64,000 nucleotides of DNA from Arthrobacter sp. NicSoilB4 (GTDB lineage Bacteria; Actinomycetota; Actinomycetes; Actinomycetales; Micrococcaceae). Position numbers and translations under genes: made by a program. Position 1 is the first letter of the stretch, and each line of letters starts with the position of its first letter. Location of the stretch: NCBI RefSeq assembly GCF_019977335.1, contig NZ_AP024653.1, positions 2,418,001 through 2,482,000 of the forward strand, given 5' to 3'. The notes under the pieces are model-generated. The model was not told the origin of the DNA, did no database searches, and was given only the letters and a program-made list of their open reading frames with translations. Shown piece after piece: positions 35,025-44,500 of the stretch.

Positions 35025-36284
35025 ATGAGTAAGACCCCCCGTCCCGCGGGTTCCCCGCCGCAGGCCCCTCCCCGGAACACCAGGAAGCCGGTGCTGCCCC
35101 GCGACATCAAGGTGATGTTGGTCGCGGCGTTCCTCATCGCCCTCGGTTTCGGCCTCGTGGCCCCCGTGCTCCCCCAGTTCGCCACCACTTTCGGCGTGGG
35201 CAACACGGAGGCGGCCATCATCGTGAGCATCTTCGCGTTCATGCGGCTCGTCTTTGCTCCCGCCGGCGGCGCGCTGATCGTGAAGCTCGGGGAACGGCCC
35301 GTGTACGTGGCCGGCCTGCTGATTGTCGCGGCGTCGACGGCGGCGTGTGCCTTCGCCCAGGACTACTGGCAGCTGCTGGTCTTCCGGGGCCTGGGCGGCG
35401 TGGGCTCGGTGATGTTCACCGTGGCGTCGATGGCCCTGGTCGTCCGGCTGGCGCCTCCCGAAAGCCGGGGCCGGGTCTCGGGGGCCTACGCCTCCGCCTT
35501 CCTGATCGGCAATGTCTGCGGGCCGATCGTGGGCGGGCTGCTCGCGAGCTTCGGCCTGCGGGTGCCGTTCCTGGCCTATGCTGCCGCCCTGGTGCTGGCG
35601 GCCCTGGTGGTGCAGACCCAGCTCAGCCATGTGCCGGCGGCCTCCCGCCCGGACGGCGGGACTGCGCCGGCGATGGAGCTCCGCGATGCACTCCGGGACA
35701 GCGCCTACCGGGCGGGCCTGTTCTCCAGCTTCGCCAACGGCTGGGCAACGTTCGGGGTGCGGATGGCCACGGTGCCGCTCTTCGCCGTCGTGGCTTTGGG
35801 CGCCGGGACGGAGTCGGCAGGCTGGGCCCTGGCGGTGTTCGCCGCGGCCAACGCGGTGGCGCTGACGTTTTCCGGCAGGCTCGCGGACAGCCTGGGCCGG
35901 AAACCCCTGATGATTTCCGGCCTGCTGGTCACCGGTACCGCAACGGCAGCAATCGGCTTCACACACGAACTGTTGTGGTTCCTGCTGGCCACCGCCGTGG
36001 CCGGCGTCGGCTCAGGCCTCCTGGGCCCCGCCCAGCAGGCCGCCATGGCCGACGTGATCGGCAACGAACGCTCCGGGGGCCGGGTGCTCGCCATCTTCCA
36101 GATGACGGCCGACAGCGGCGCGATTATCGGCCCGGTGCTGGCAGGGCTCCTCGCGGACCGGCTGGGCTATGGCTGGGCGTTCGGCGTCACCGGCGGTGTG
36201 CTCATCGCGGCCGCCGCCGGCTGGCTGATGGCGCGCGAAACCTTCCAGCGCACGGCGCGGCCCGAAGGGCACCGCGCCGCCTGA
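35025..36284 (+). CDS. MFS transporter (drug-efflux type)
   Basis: A 419-residue permease with 12 predicted membrane segments. The loop 2-3 motif A is modified (ALIVKLGERPVYVAG). A matching loop 8-9 copy is SGRLADSLGRKPLM. It resembles multidrug/sugar efflux members such as MdtG, but the substrate is unknown. ATG 35025 has AGGAA nine bases upstream. The frame extends to 34929, but the added part is unlike MFS proteins. It converges on ftsY with no gap between stop codons and interrupts the usual amtB/ftsY neighbourhood. Confidence 0.88.
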   Translation: MSKTPRPAGSPPQAPPRNTRKPVLPRDIKVMLVAAFLIALGFGLVAPVLPQFATTFGVGNTEAAIIVSIFAFMRLVFAPAGGALIVKLGERPVYVAGLLIVAASTAACAFAQDYWQLLVFRGLGGVGSVMFTVASMALVVRLAPPESRGRVSGAYASAFLIGNVCGPIVGGLLASFGLRVPFLAYAAALVLAALVVQTQLSHVPAASRPDGGTAPAMELRDALRDSAYRAGLFSSFANGWATFGVRMATVPLFAVVALGAGTESAGWALAVFAAANAVALTFSGRLADSLGRKPLMISGLLVTGTATAAIGFTHELLWFLLATAVAGVGSGLLGPAQQAAMADVIGNERSGGRVLAIFQMTADSGAIIGPVLAGLLADRLGYGWAFGVTGGVLIAAAAGWLMARETFQRTARPEGHRAA

Positions 36285-37508
36285 TCAGTTCAGGATGGCG
36301 TCGACAAAGTTCTCGGCATCGAACGGAGCGAGGTCATCCGCGCCCTCGCCGAGGCCGATCAGCTTGACCGGGACGCCGAGCGACTTCTGGATGGCCACTA
36401 CAATGCCGCCCTTGGCCGTGCCGTCCAGCTTGGTCAGGACGATGCCGGTGATGTTCACGACTTCGGCGAAAACCCGGGCCTGGTTCAGGCCGTTCTGGCC
36501 GGTGGTCGCGTCCAGAACCAGGAGCACCTCGTCCACTTCGGCGAGCTTCTCGATGACGCGCTTGACCTTGCCGAGCTCGTCCATCAGGCCGGTCTTGTTC
36601 TGCAGACGGCCGGCCGTGTCGATCATCACGACGTCGACTTCCTGGTCGATGCCCGCCTTGACCGCTTCATAGGCGACCGACGCCGGGTCCGCACCGTCGA
36701 CGTCGGACTTCACGGTGGGGACGCCTACACGCTGGCCCCAGGTGGCGAGCTGCTCGGCGGCGGCGGCGCGGAAGGTGTCCGCGGCACCCAACAGGACGTC
36801 CTTGTCCTCGGCTACCAAAACGCGGGCGAGCTTGCCCACGGTGGTGGTCTTGCCGACGCCGTTGACGCCCACCACCAGCACGACGGCGGGCTTGTCGGCA
36901 TGGCGTTCCACGCGGAGGCTGCGATCCATCGTCGGGTCCACGAGCTTGACGAGTTCCTCGCGCAGCAGGGCCTTGACCTGCTCCGGGGACCGGGTCCCCA
37001 GCACCTTGACGCGTTCGCGGAGCGCGTCCACGAGCTGCAGGGTCGGTTCGGTTCCCAGATCTGCGAGCAGGAGGGTTTCCTCCACCTCGTCCCAGACGTT
37101 CTCGTCGATCTTGTCCGCCGAGAGCAGTGCCAGCAGGCCCTTGCCCAGGATGTTGTTGGACTTGACGAGGCGTTCGCGGAGGCGGATCAGGCGCCCTGCG
37201 ACCGGCAGCGGCGTCTCCACCGGAACGGTTTCCAGGCCGGCGACGTCGTCCGGGACTTCGACTGTTTCCAGGCCCTCGACGTCGGCCGTGACGTTAGCGT
37301 CGTCCGGTGACACGCGTTCACGCACCGGCGCGGGGCGGTCCTCAAGGAGGGTGCCGCCGCCCGCACCCGGCACTACAGGATCGTTCGCGTCACGCTTTCC
37401 CGGGTAGTTGGTGATGTTCTTCCGGGTCTTCATCAGGACCGGAATAAGCGCACCGAGGACCACCAGGGCGGCGAGAATGGGCAGAAGAATGGGGAGGATG
37501 TCGTTCAC
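36285..37508 (-). CDS. ftsY: SRP receptor FtsY
   Basis: A 407-residue SRP GTPase. An N-terminal hydrophobic helix (residues 5-26) indicates membrane anchoring, as in other actinobacteria. An acidic linker (50-105), NG domain with GVNGVGKT (214-221), DTAGRLQNK and KLDGTAKGG follow. The start is GTG 37508. It is 62 bases downstream of smc, the common rnc-mutM-smc-ftsY order, here expanded by an island between mutM and smc. Confidence 0.95.
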   Translation of the reverse strand: MNDILPILLPILAALVVLGALIPVLMKTRKNITNYPGKRDANDPVVPGAGGGTLLEDRPAPVRERVSPDDANVTADVEGLETVEVPDDVAGLETVPVETPLPVAGRLIRLRERLVKSNNILGKGLLALLSADKIDENVWDEVEETLLLADLGTEPTLQLVDALRERVKVLGTRSPEQVKALLREELVKLVDPTMDRSLRVERHADKPAVVLVVGVNGVGKTTTVGKLARVLVAEDKDVLLGAADTFRAAAAEQLATWGQRVGVPTVKSDVDGADPASVAYEAVKAGIDQEVDVVMIDTAGRLQNKTGLMDELGKVKRVIEKLAEVDEVLLVLDATTGQNGLNQARVFAEVVNITGIVLTKLDGTAKGGIVVAIQKSLGVPVKLIGLGEGADDLAPFDAENFVDAILN

Positions 37509-37570
37509 TCCCCTAGCTTCTCACAAAGCGGAAAGCCGTTGCGGAGCCCGGAAACGCACGCGGGCGGGCC

Positions 37571-40500
37571 TCAGACCTGGGCACCGAGGCGCTGGCTGAT
37601 GACGGTCGAGACGCCGTCGCCGCGCATCGTGACTCCGTAGAGGGCGTCGGCAACTTCCATGGTGCGTTTCTGGTGCGTGATGATGATGAGCTGGCTGGAT
37701 TCGCGCAGCTCCTCGAAGATCGTGATGAGCCGGCCCAGGTTGGTGTCGTCCAGGGCGGCCTCCACCTCGTCCATCACGTAGAACGGTGAGGGCCTGGCTT
37801 TGAAGATCGCGACCAGGAGAGCCACCGCGGTCAGCGAACGCTCGCCGCCCGAGAGCAGCGAGAGACGCTTGATTTTCTTGCCCGCCGGGCGTGCCTCGAC
37901 CTCGATGCCGGTGGTGAGCATGTCCGAGGGGTCCGTGAGGACCAGCCGGCCCTCGCCGCCGGGGAACAGCCGCGCAAAGATCCGGACGAACTGCGCCGAG
38001 GTGTCCTCAAAGGCCTCGGCAAAGACCTTCTGGACCCGATCATCGACTTCCTTGATGATGTCCAGCAGGTCCTTGCGGCTGGATTTGAGGTCTTCGAGCT
38101 GGGTGCTGAGGAACTGGTGGCGTTCCTCGAGGGCAGCGAATTCCTCCAGCGCCAGGGGGTTGACCCGGCCCAGGGCCGACAGGTCCCGTTCGGCCCGCTT
38201 CAGGCGCTTCTCCTGCTCCTCCCGGACGAAGGGCTTGCCGGCCACGATCCCGCGGCCGTCCTCGTCGACCGGGGCGCGAAGGGCCGCCCATTTGTCCGCC
38301 GATTCCCCGGCGGGCACGGGAACGGGCTGGTCCGGGCCGAAATTCTCCACGAGCTGGTCGGGCGTCAGTCCCAGCTCCTCGATACTTCTGAGCTCAAGGG
38401 CCTCGATCCTCAGGCGCTGCTGGGTGCGGGCCAGTTCGTCGCGGTGCACGGAGTCTGTCAGTTCGGCCAGTTCGCGGGCCAGCGCATCGTTGCTGCTGCG
38501 CACGCCGGCCAGCTCCGTGTCCATCTGCTCCTTGCGTTCCTCGGCGCTGTCCCGTTCCTGCCGGGCGAGTTCCACCGAAACATCGACGAAACCGATCACG
38601 CGGTCGACGGCGGCAGAGACGGCTGCGGCGCGTTTGGCCTGGAGCCTGCGGCGGTGTGCCCGTTCGGCCGCCTCCTCGCGGGCGCGCCGCTCGGTGGCGG
38701 CGGCGCGTTCGAGCGACGACGCCCGGTTGCGGGTGGCCGTGAGCTGTTCCTCGGCGCTCCGCAGCGCGAGCCTGGCCTCCATTTCGGCGCTCCGGGACAG
38801 CGAAGCGGCCAGCGCGAGGGCATCACGGTGTTCCGGGGACGGTTCTTCCTCGGCCGGCGCTTCCTGCGCGGCCGCGAGCCGGGCCGCCACGGCCGCGAGC
38901 GCTTCCTGTTCGCTGGCGATGTTGGCCTCGGCCTTGGCGAGGGAGGCGGCGAGCCGCTCGCTTTCGCCGACTGCGCTGCGCAGCACCGAGTTCAGGTGCC
39001 CCAGGCGTTCGGCGACGGCCGCCAGCCTGGCGTCCGAATCGTGGAGCCGTTCCAGGGCGGCATCGGCGCGGTCCTGCGCCGCGGCCCGCCGGGCCTCTAG
39101 CGCGGCGAGGGCGAAGCGCTGGCGTTCCAGTTCGGCGGTGACTGCGGCCAGCCGTGCGGACGCGTCGTCGACGGCGGCCTGCACCTCTATGAGCGAGGGC
39201 GCCTTGGCGGAGCCGCCGCTGACCGTCAGCGCCGTGAAGACGTCCCCGGACCTGGTCACGGCGGTCAGCTCCGGGCGCGCCGCAACCAGTTCCGCCGCGT
39301 CATCCAGCCCCCCGACGACGGCGATGCCCGCCAGCAGGCCGGTCAGCGGCAGCCCGGAGGCTGCATCGTCCGGTCCGGATGCCGTGACCAGCCCGGCGGC
39401 CCACCGTGCTTCCCCCGGAAGCCCTGCACCCGGGTCCGGTGCGGGTGCGGTTGCCCCCGCCAGCAGCAGCGCGGCACGGCCCGCGTCGTCGTCCTTCAAC
39501 CGTTGCACCGCGGTGGCGGCCGCCCCGCCGTCCTCCACCACGACGGCGTCGGAGGCGACGCCCAGGGCCGCCGCGATGGCAGCCTCGAAGCCGGGTTCCA
39601 CCGTGATCATTGACGCCAGGGATCCGAGCACGCCGGGGATCCCCGCGCCAAGGACGTGTTCCGAGCCGTCCTTGCGGTTCAGGCCGAGCTGGAGGGCGTC
39701 GCGGCGGGCAACAAGGGCGCCGCGTTCCCGTTCACCGTCACGTTCGGCCGCCTTGAGCGCGTCGATCTCGGCAATGATGGCGTCGAGCGCCGCGCTGGCG
39801 TCCTCGTAGTCAGCGTCGAGGGTTTCCTCGCCGTCTTCCACTCCGGCAACCTGGGATTCCAAGGCCGTGAACTCGCTGTGGGCCTGCCTGCGGCGCTCCT
39901 CCCCTGCCTTCAGTGATTCACGGAGCCGGCCGAGTTCCGCCTGGGCCGACTCCACCCGGGAGCGTGCGGCGCCGACCTGCCCGGCGAGTTTTGCCAGGCC
40001 TTCGCGGCGGTCCGCTGCCGCGCGAAGCAGGGCCGCGAGCCGTTTGTCCTCAGCGGCGGCGGCGTTTTCGGCCTCCTGTTTGGCGGCCGTGGCGGCCCCC
40101 AGGGTGCTGCGGCGCTCTTCGATCTGGTGCTCCAGCCCGGCCTGTTCCGCCCGGACGCCGGCGGCCTGCCGGTCGAGCCTGTCCGGATCGCGGCCGGAAT
40201 CAGGGACGTTGTCAGACGTCCCGAGCAGCCGGCGCCGCTCCTCCGCGAGCGAGCCGAGGGAGCGCAGCCGTTCCCGCCCGGCGGAAAGCTGGTACCAGTT
40301 GTCGCGGGCGGCGCTCAGTTTGGGGGTGGCGTCGGCGGCGAGCCGTTCGAGGCTGGCCTGCCGCCGCCTGCCGAGTTCCAGTTCCTGCCCGACGACGCCG
40401 CGGCGGGCTTTAAGCGCGCTCTCGTCCGCGACATCCTGGGCCAGAGCCGACTGGAGCTGGACCAGGTCGTCGGCGAGGAGGCGGGAGCGCGCGTCGCGGA

Positions 40501-41164
40501 CGTCGAACTGGACGGTCTGGGCGCGCCGCGCCACTTCCGCCTGTTTGCCCAAAGGCGTGAGCTGCCGCCGGATTTCGCCGGTGAGGTCGCTGAGCCGCGC
40601 CAGGTTGGCCTGCATGGCTTCGAGTTTGCGGACGGTTTTTTCCTTGCGGCGGCGGTGCTTGAGGATGCCGGCGGCTTCTTCGATGAAACCGCGCCGGTCC
40701 TCAGGGGTGGCGTGGAGCACCTTGTCCAACTGCCCCTGCCCCACGATCACGTGCATTTCCCGGCCCAGGCCGGAATCGGAGAGGAGTTCCTGGATGTCCA
40801 GGAGCCGGCAGCCGGCACCGTTGATCGCGTATTCCGAGCCGCCGGTGCGGAACAGCGTGCGGGAAATCGTGACTTCGCTGTAGTCGATCGGCAGGGCGCC
40901 GTCGCTGTTGTCAATGGTGAGTGAGACGTGGGCGCGGCCCAGCGGCGGGCGGCCGGACGTGCCCGCGAAGATGACGTCCTCCATCTTGCCGCCGCGAAGG
41001 GTCTTGGCGCCCTGCTCGCCCATCACCCAGGCCAGGGCGTCCACCACATTGGACTTGCCGGAACCGTTGGGGCCCACCACGGCGGTGACACCTGGTTCGA
41101 ATTCGAAGGTCGTCGCCGAAGCGAAGGACTTGAATCCCCGGACGGTCAGGCTTTTGAGGTGCAA
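37571..41164 (-). CDS. smc: Chromosome segregation protein SMC
   Basis: A 1,197-residue SMC ATPase that organises the chromosome with ScpAB. Walker A is GPNGSGKSN (31-39). Long coiled coils flank a Gly/Ala-rich hinge (about 500-660). The C-terminal head has LSGGERSLTAVALL and Walker B FYVMDEVEAALDD. The start is TTG 41164, giving the conserved MHLKSLTVRGFKSFAS, with AGGAG 12 bases upstream. The coiled-coil part is unusually Ala/Arg-rich, reflecting base composition. Confidence 0.97.
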   Translation of the reverse strand: MHLKSLTVRGFKSFASATTFEFEPGVTAVVGPNGSGKSNVVDALAWVMGEQGAKTLRGGKMEDVIFAGTSGRPPLGRAHVSLTIDNSDGALPIDYSEVTISRTLFRTGGSEYAINGAGCRLLDIQELLSDSGLGREMHVIVGQGQLDKVLHATPEDRRGFIEEAAGILKHRRRKEKTVRKLEAMQANLARLSDLTGEIRRQLTPLGKQAEVARRAQTVQFDVRDARSRLLADDLVQLQSALAQDVADESALKARRGVVGQELELGRRRQASLERLAADATPKLSAARDNWYQLSAGRERLRSLGSLAEERRRLLGTSDNVPDSGRDPDRLDRQAAGVRAEQAGLEHQIEERRSTLGAATAAKQEAENAAAAEDKRLAALLRAAADRREGLAKLAGQVGAARSRVESAQAELGRLRESLKAGEERRRQAHSEFTALESQVAGVEDGEETLDADYEDASAALDAIIAEIDALKAAERDGERERGALVARRDALQLGLNRKDGSEHVLGAGIPGVLGSLASMITVEPGFEAAIAAALGVASDAVVVEDGGAAATAVQRLKDDDAGRAALLLAGATAPAPDPGAGLPGEARWAAGLVTASGPDDAASGLPLTGLLAGIAVVGGLDDAAELVAARPELTAVTRSGDVFTALTVSGGSAKAPSLIEVQAAVDDASARLAAVTAELERQRFALAALEARRAAAQDRADAALERLHDSDARLAAVAERLGHLNSVLRSAVGESERLAASLAKAEANIASEQEALAAVAARLAAAQEAPAEEEPSPEHRDALALAASLSRSAEMEARLALRSAEEQLTATRNRASSLERAAATERRAREEAAERAHRRRLQAKRAAAVSAAVDRVIGFVDVSVELARQERDSAEERKEQMDTELAGVRSSNDALARELAELTDSVHRDELARTQQRLRIEALELRSIEELGLTPDQLVENFGPDQPVPVPAGESADKWAALRAPVDEDGRGIVAGKPFVREEQEKRLKRAERDLSALGRVNPLALEEFAALEERHQFLSTQLEDLKSSRKDLLDIIKEVDDRVQKVFAEAFEDTSAQFVRIFARLFPGGEGRLVLTDPSDMLTTGIEVEARPAGKKIKRLSLLSGGERSLTAVALLVAIFKARPSPFYVMDEVEAALDDTNLGRLITIFEELRESSQLIIITHQKRTMEVADALYGVTMRGDGVSTVISQRLGAQV

Positions 41165-41524
41165 GGTGTTTCGGTTCTCCTGGCTGGCGGAAACGGCTGT
41201 TCCAGCCCTAAATCTACCGCCATCACGCCAAATTCAGCGGATTTAGGCTTTTCCCAAGGAAATCCTTTGCGGCGTTTCCGAACGCAACCATAGGCTGGCG
41301 CCAAGAGTTGCTGGACACGACTCGGGCCGGCGGGCTCACGCCGGACCGACGCGGCAGAACGCGGGTGGTTCCGTGTTTTGCCGGGGGCGCATGGGGGGCG
41401 CGTGCCGGCAACCCGGTGTAGGGACAATTGAAAACTTGGTTGGCTGCCCCGGGGGGTGCGGCACAGGGCGGTACATCACGTTCCGGCCCCGACACCGCCG
41501 CAGCGTACTCACTCAGGAGTTCAC
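41165..41524. promoter_or_regulatory. Divergent intergenic region smc / secreted-protein gene
   Basis: These 360 bases contain no gene I can support. The smc side is A+T-richer (41205-41290). The stretch 41330-41440 is G-rich with several short complementary runs and could be a structured leader for the secreted protein. It does not fit any riboswitch consensus I could recall. Confidence 0.3.
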
Positions 41525-44500
41525 ATGTCCGTTTCTGCCACCGGCCGCACACTGAAATCGCTCCGGCGGGTCGTTCTCCCGCTGGCTGTAGCCCTGATGG
41601 CAGCGCTCTTGCCCGTTGCCGCCGTGCCCGCGTTGCTGCCGGCCGCCAGCGCGGCCGATCCCTGCTCCCCGCTCCTGAACGCCGTGGCGTGTGAGAATTC
41701 GAAGCCCGGCGCCCCGCCCGAGGAATGGGACATCTCCGGCGCCGGGGACCCCGACATCCAGGGGTTCTCGACCGAAATCAGTGTCAACGCGGGCCAGCCC
41801 ATCAACTTCAAGGTGGACACCACGGCGGCCAGTTACACGATTGGGATCTATCGGACCGGCTGGTACCAGGGGCTCGGCGCCCGAAAGATTGCCGATGTCA
41901 CGCCGTCGGCGTTCCGGCAGGTCCAGCCGCAGTGCCTCTCGGATGTCACCACGGAACTCTACGACTGCGGGACTTGGGCGGTGTCCGCCACTTGGCAGGT
42001 CCCTGCGGCGGCGGTCTCCGGGGTCTACGTTGCGCTGCTGACCCGGCCCGATACCGGTGGCCAGAGCCACATCACTTTCGTGGTCCGCGCGGACGGCAGC
42101 CGGTCCAACGTCGTCTTCCAGACCTCCGATACGTCTTGGCAGGCTTACAACAGCTACGGCGGCTCGAACTTCTACGAAGGCGCCGGGAACGGCAGGGCCT
42201 ACAAGATCAGCTACAACCGCCCGGTCAACACCCGCGGGGCCGTGAACGGCCGCGATTTCTACTTCAGCAACGAGTACCCCCTCGTCCGTTTCCTGGAGAA
42301 AAACGGGTACGACGTCAGCTACCTCAGCGGTGTGGACACGGACAGGAACGGCGGCCAGCTCCTCAACCACAAAGTGTTCCTCTCCGTGGGCCACGACGAA
42401 TACTGGTCCGGTGCGCAGCGCGCCAATGTGGAGGCCGCCCGCGATGCCGGCGTGAACCTGCAGTTCCTCTCCGGCAACGAAATGTACTGGCGGACCCGGA
42501 TGGACCCTTCCCCTGTGGACGGCGCGGCCGGCCGCACCATCACGTCGTACAAGGAGACGTGGGCCAACGCCAAGATTGACCCCAGTTCGGGGTGGACCGG
42601 GACGTGGCGCGATCCGCGGTATGCCGCCCCGGCCAACGGCGGCGGCCTGCCCGAGAACGCATTGACCGGGACCATGTACGTGTCCAATTTCACGGATCTG
42701 CCGATCACGGTCAGCGCCGCCGAAGGAAAATCGCGGCTGTGGCGCAACACCTCCCTGGCCGCACTCGCCGCCGGCAGCTCCGCGGCGTTGGCGCCACACA
42801 CGGTGGGCTACGAATCCAATGAAGACCTGGACAACGGGTTCCGGCCCGCCGGGCTGATCCGGCTGTCTACGACCACCGGAGCGACCCCGCAGTATCTGCA
42901 GGATTTCGGCAACAAAGTAGAGCCGGGAAACACCACGCACAACATGACCATGTACCGCGCCCCCAGCGGGGCGCTGGTATTTTCGGCGGGCACCGTGCAA
43001 TGGACGTGGGGCCTGGACCAGGAGCACGACGGCGAAGGCGGGCCCGCTGATCCGCGGATGCAGCAGGCGCAGATCAACCTCCTGGCCGACATGGGAGCCC
43101 AGCCCGCCACCCGCGACACAGCACTGTCACCGGCGTCGGCCAGCACCGACACAGCCGGCCCGACCGTGACGATCTCCGTCCCCGCCGAGGGGACCACCAT
43201 CCCGCACGGAACCGCCGTGACTGTGTCCGGGACGGCCGGGGACACCGGCGGCATCGTGGCCGGTGTCGAAGTCTCCACCGACGGCGGAACCACTTGGCAC
43301 CCGGCCCAGGGAAGGCAGAGCTGGACCTACACCTATATCCAGAAGGGCCTTGCCACCGCCAGCCTCAAGGTGCGCGCCATGGATGACAGCGCCAACATCG
43401 GTGCCCCCTCCACCCGCAACCTCCAGCTCACCGGACCGTACTCGGTCTTTGGCCAGCAGGTACCCGAGGTGCCCGATGCCCAGGACGGCGGCGCCTACGA
43501 GCTTGGTATGAACATCTCGCCCAGCGCGGACGGCTTCATCACCGGGGTGCGCTTCTACAAGAGCACCGCCAACACCGGCACCCACACCGGTTCGCTGTGG
43601 AGTGCCACCGGCCAGCGGCTCGCAACCGCCACATTCACCTCGGAAACCGCGTCCGGCTGGCAGAAAGTACGGTTCAGCCAGCCGGTGGCTGTGACCGCCG
43701 GGCAGAAGTACGTCGCCTCTTACACCGCTCCGAACGGACGCTACGCCAGCAAGGAATACCAGTGGGCCAGCTTTGGCCTGGCCGACCCGCCCTTGACTGT
43801 GGCAGGCGGATTCGGGAGTCCCCCGGCCGGCGTGTACGCCGGACCTGGTTCGTTTCCGTCCAACAGTTACAACAACGGCAACTATTTCGTGGATGCCTTG
43901 TTTGACACGGTTGACACCTCCGACCTGACGGCGTCCGGTCACTGGCCGCTGGACGGCTCCTCCAGCGTCCCTCAGGCCACAACAGTCGGGGCGGTGTTCT
44001 CGAAGGCAGTTGCCGAGCCGAGTGTGCAGCTGACGGTCAAGGCAAACGGCGCGACCGTCGCTGGGACCACCGGCTACGACTCCGCCTTGCGAAAGGTGAC
44101 CTTCACCCCTGCAGCCGGCCTGGAACGTGGCACGACGTACACAGCGACGCTCAGCGCCACGGCGGCCAGCGGAGGCACGTTGACCAGCGGCGCAACATGG
44201 TCCTTCACGACGGTGGTCGCTCCGCCGGTGCCAGGCACTTGCCCCTGCAGCTTCTACGATGACGCTGTTGTCCCTGGGATCCAGGAGGTCCGGGACGGTG
44301 TGCCGCTGACTCTCGGAGTCCGTTTCGCAAGCGCTGCCGCAGGGACTGTCACCGGCGTCCGCTTCTACAAGTCAGCGGGCAACACCGGCACGCACACCGG
44401 CACCCTGTTCACTGTGTCCGGCCAGCAGCTCGCCACTGTGACGTTTGCCAACGAGACGACATCGGGCTGGCAGACGGCCAACTTCAACCAGCCGGTCGCC

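Noticed and set aside
41165..41524. ydaO-type (c-di-AMP) or other known riboswitch ahead of the secreted protein
   Set aside because: Such switches often precede exported-protein genes in actinobacteria, but I could not match the conserved core blocks here.
41513..43027. 504-codon minus-strand frame opposite the secreted-protein gene
   Set aside because: The plus strand has a signal peptide, a good ribosome binding site and recognisable domains. The minus frame has none.
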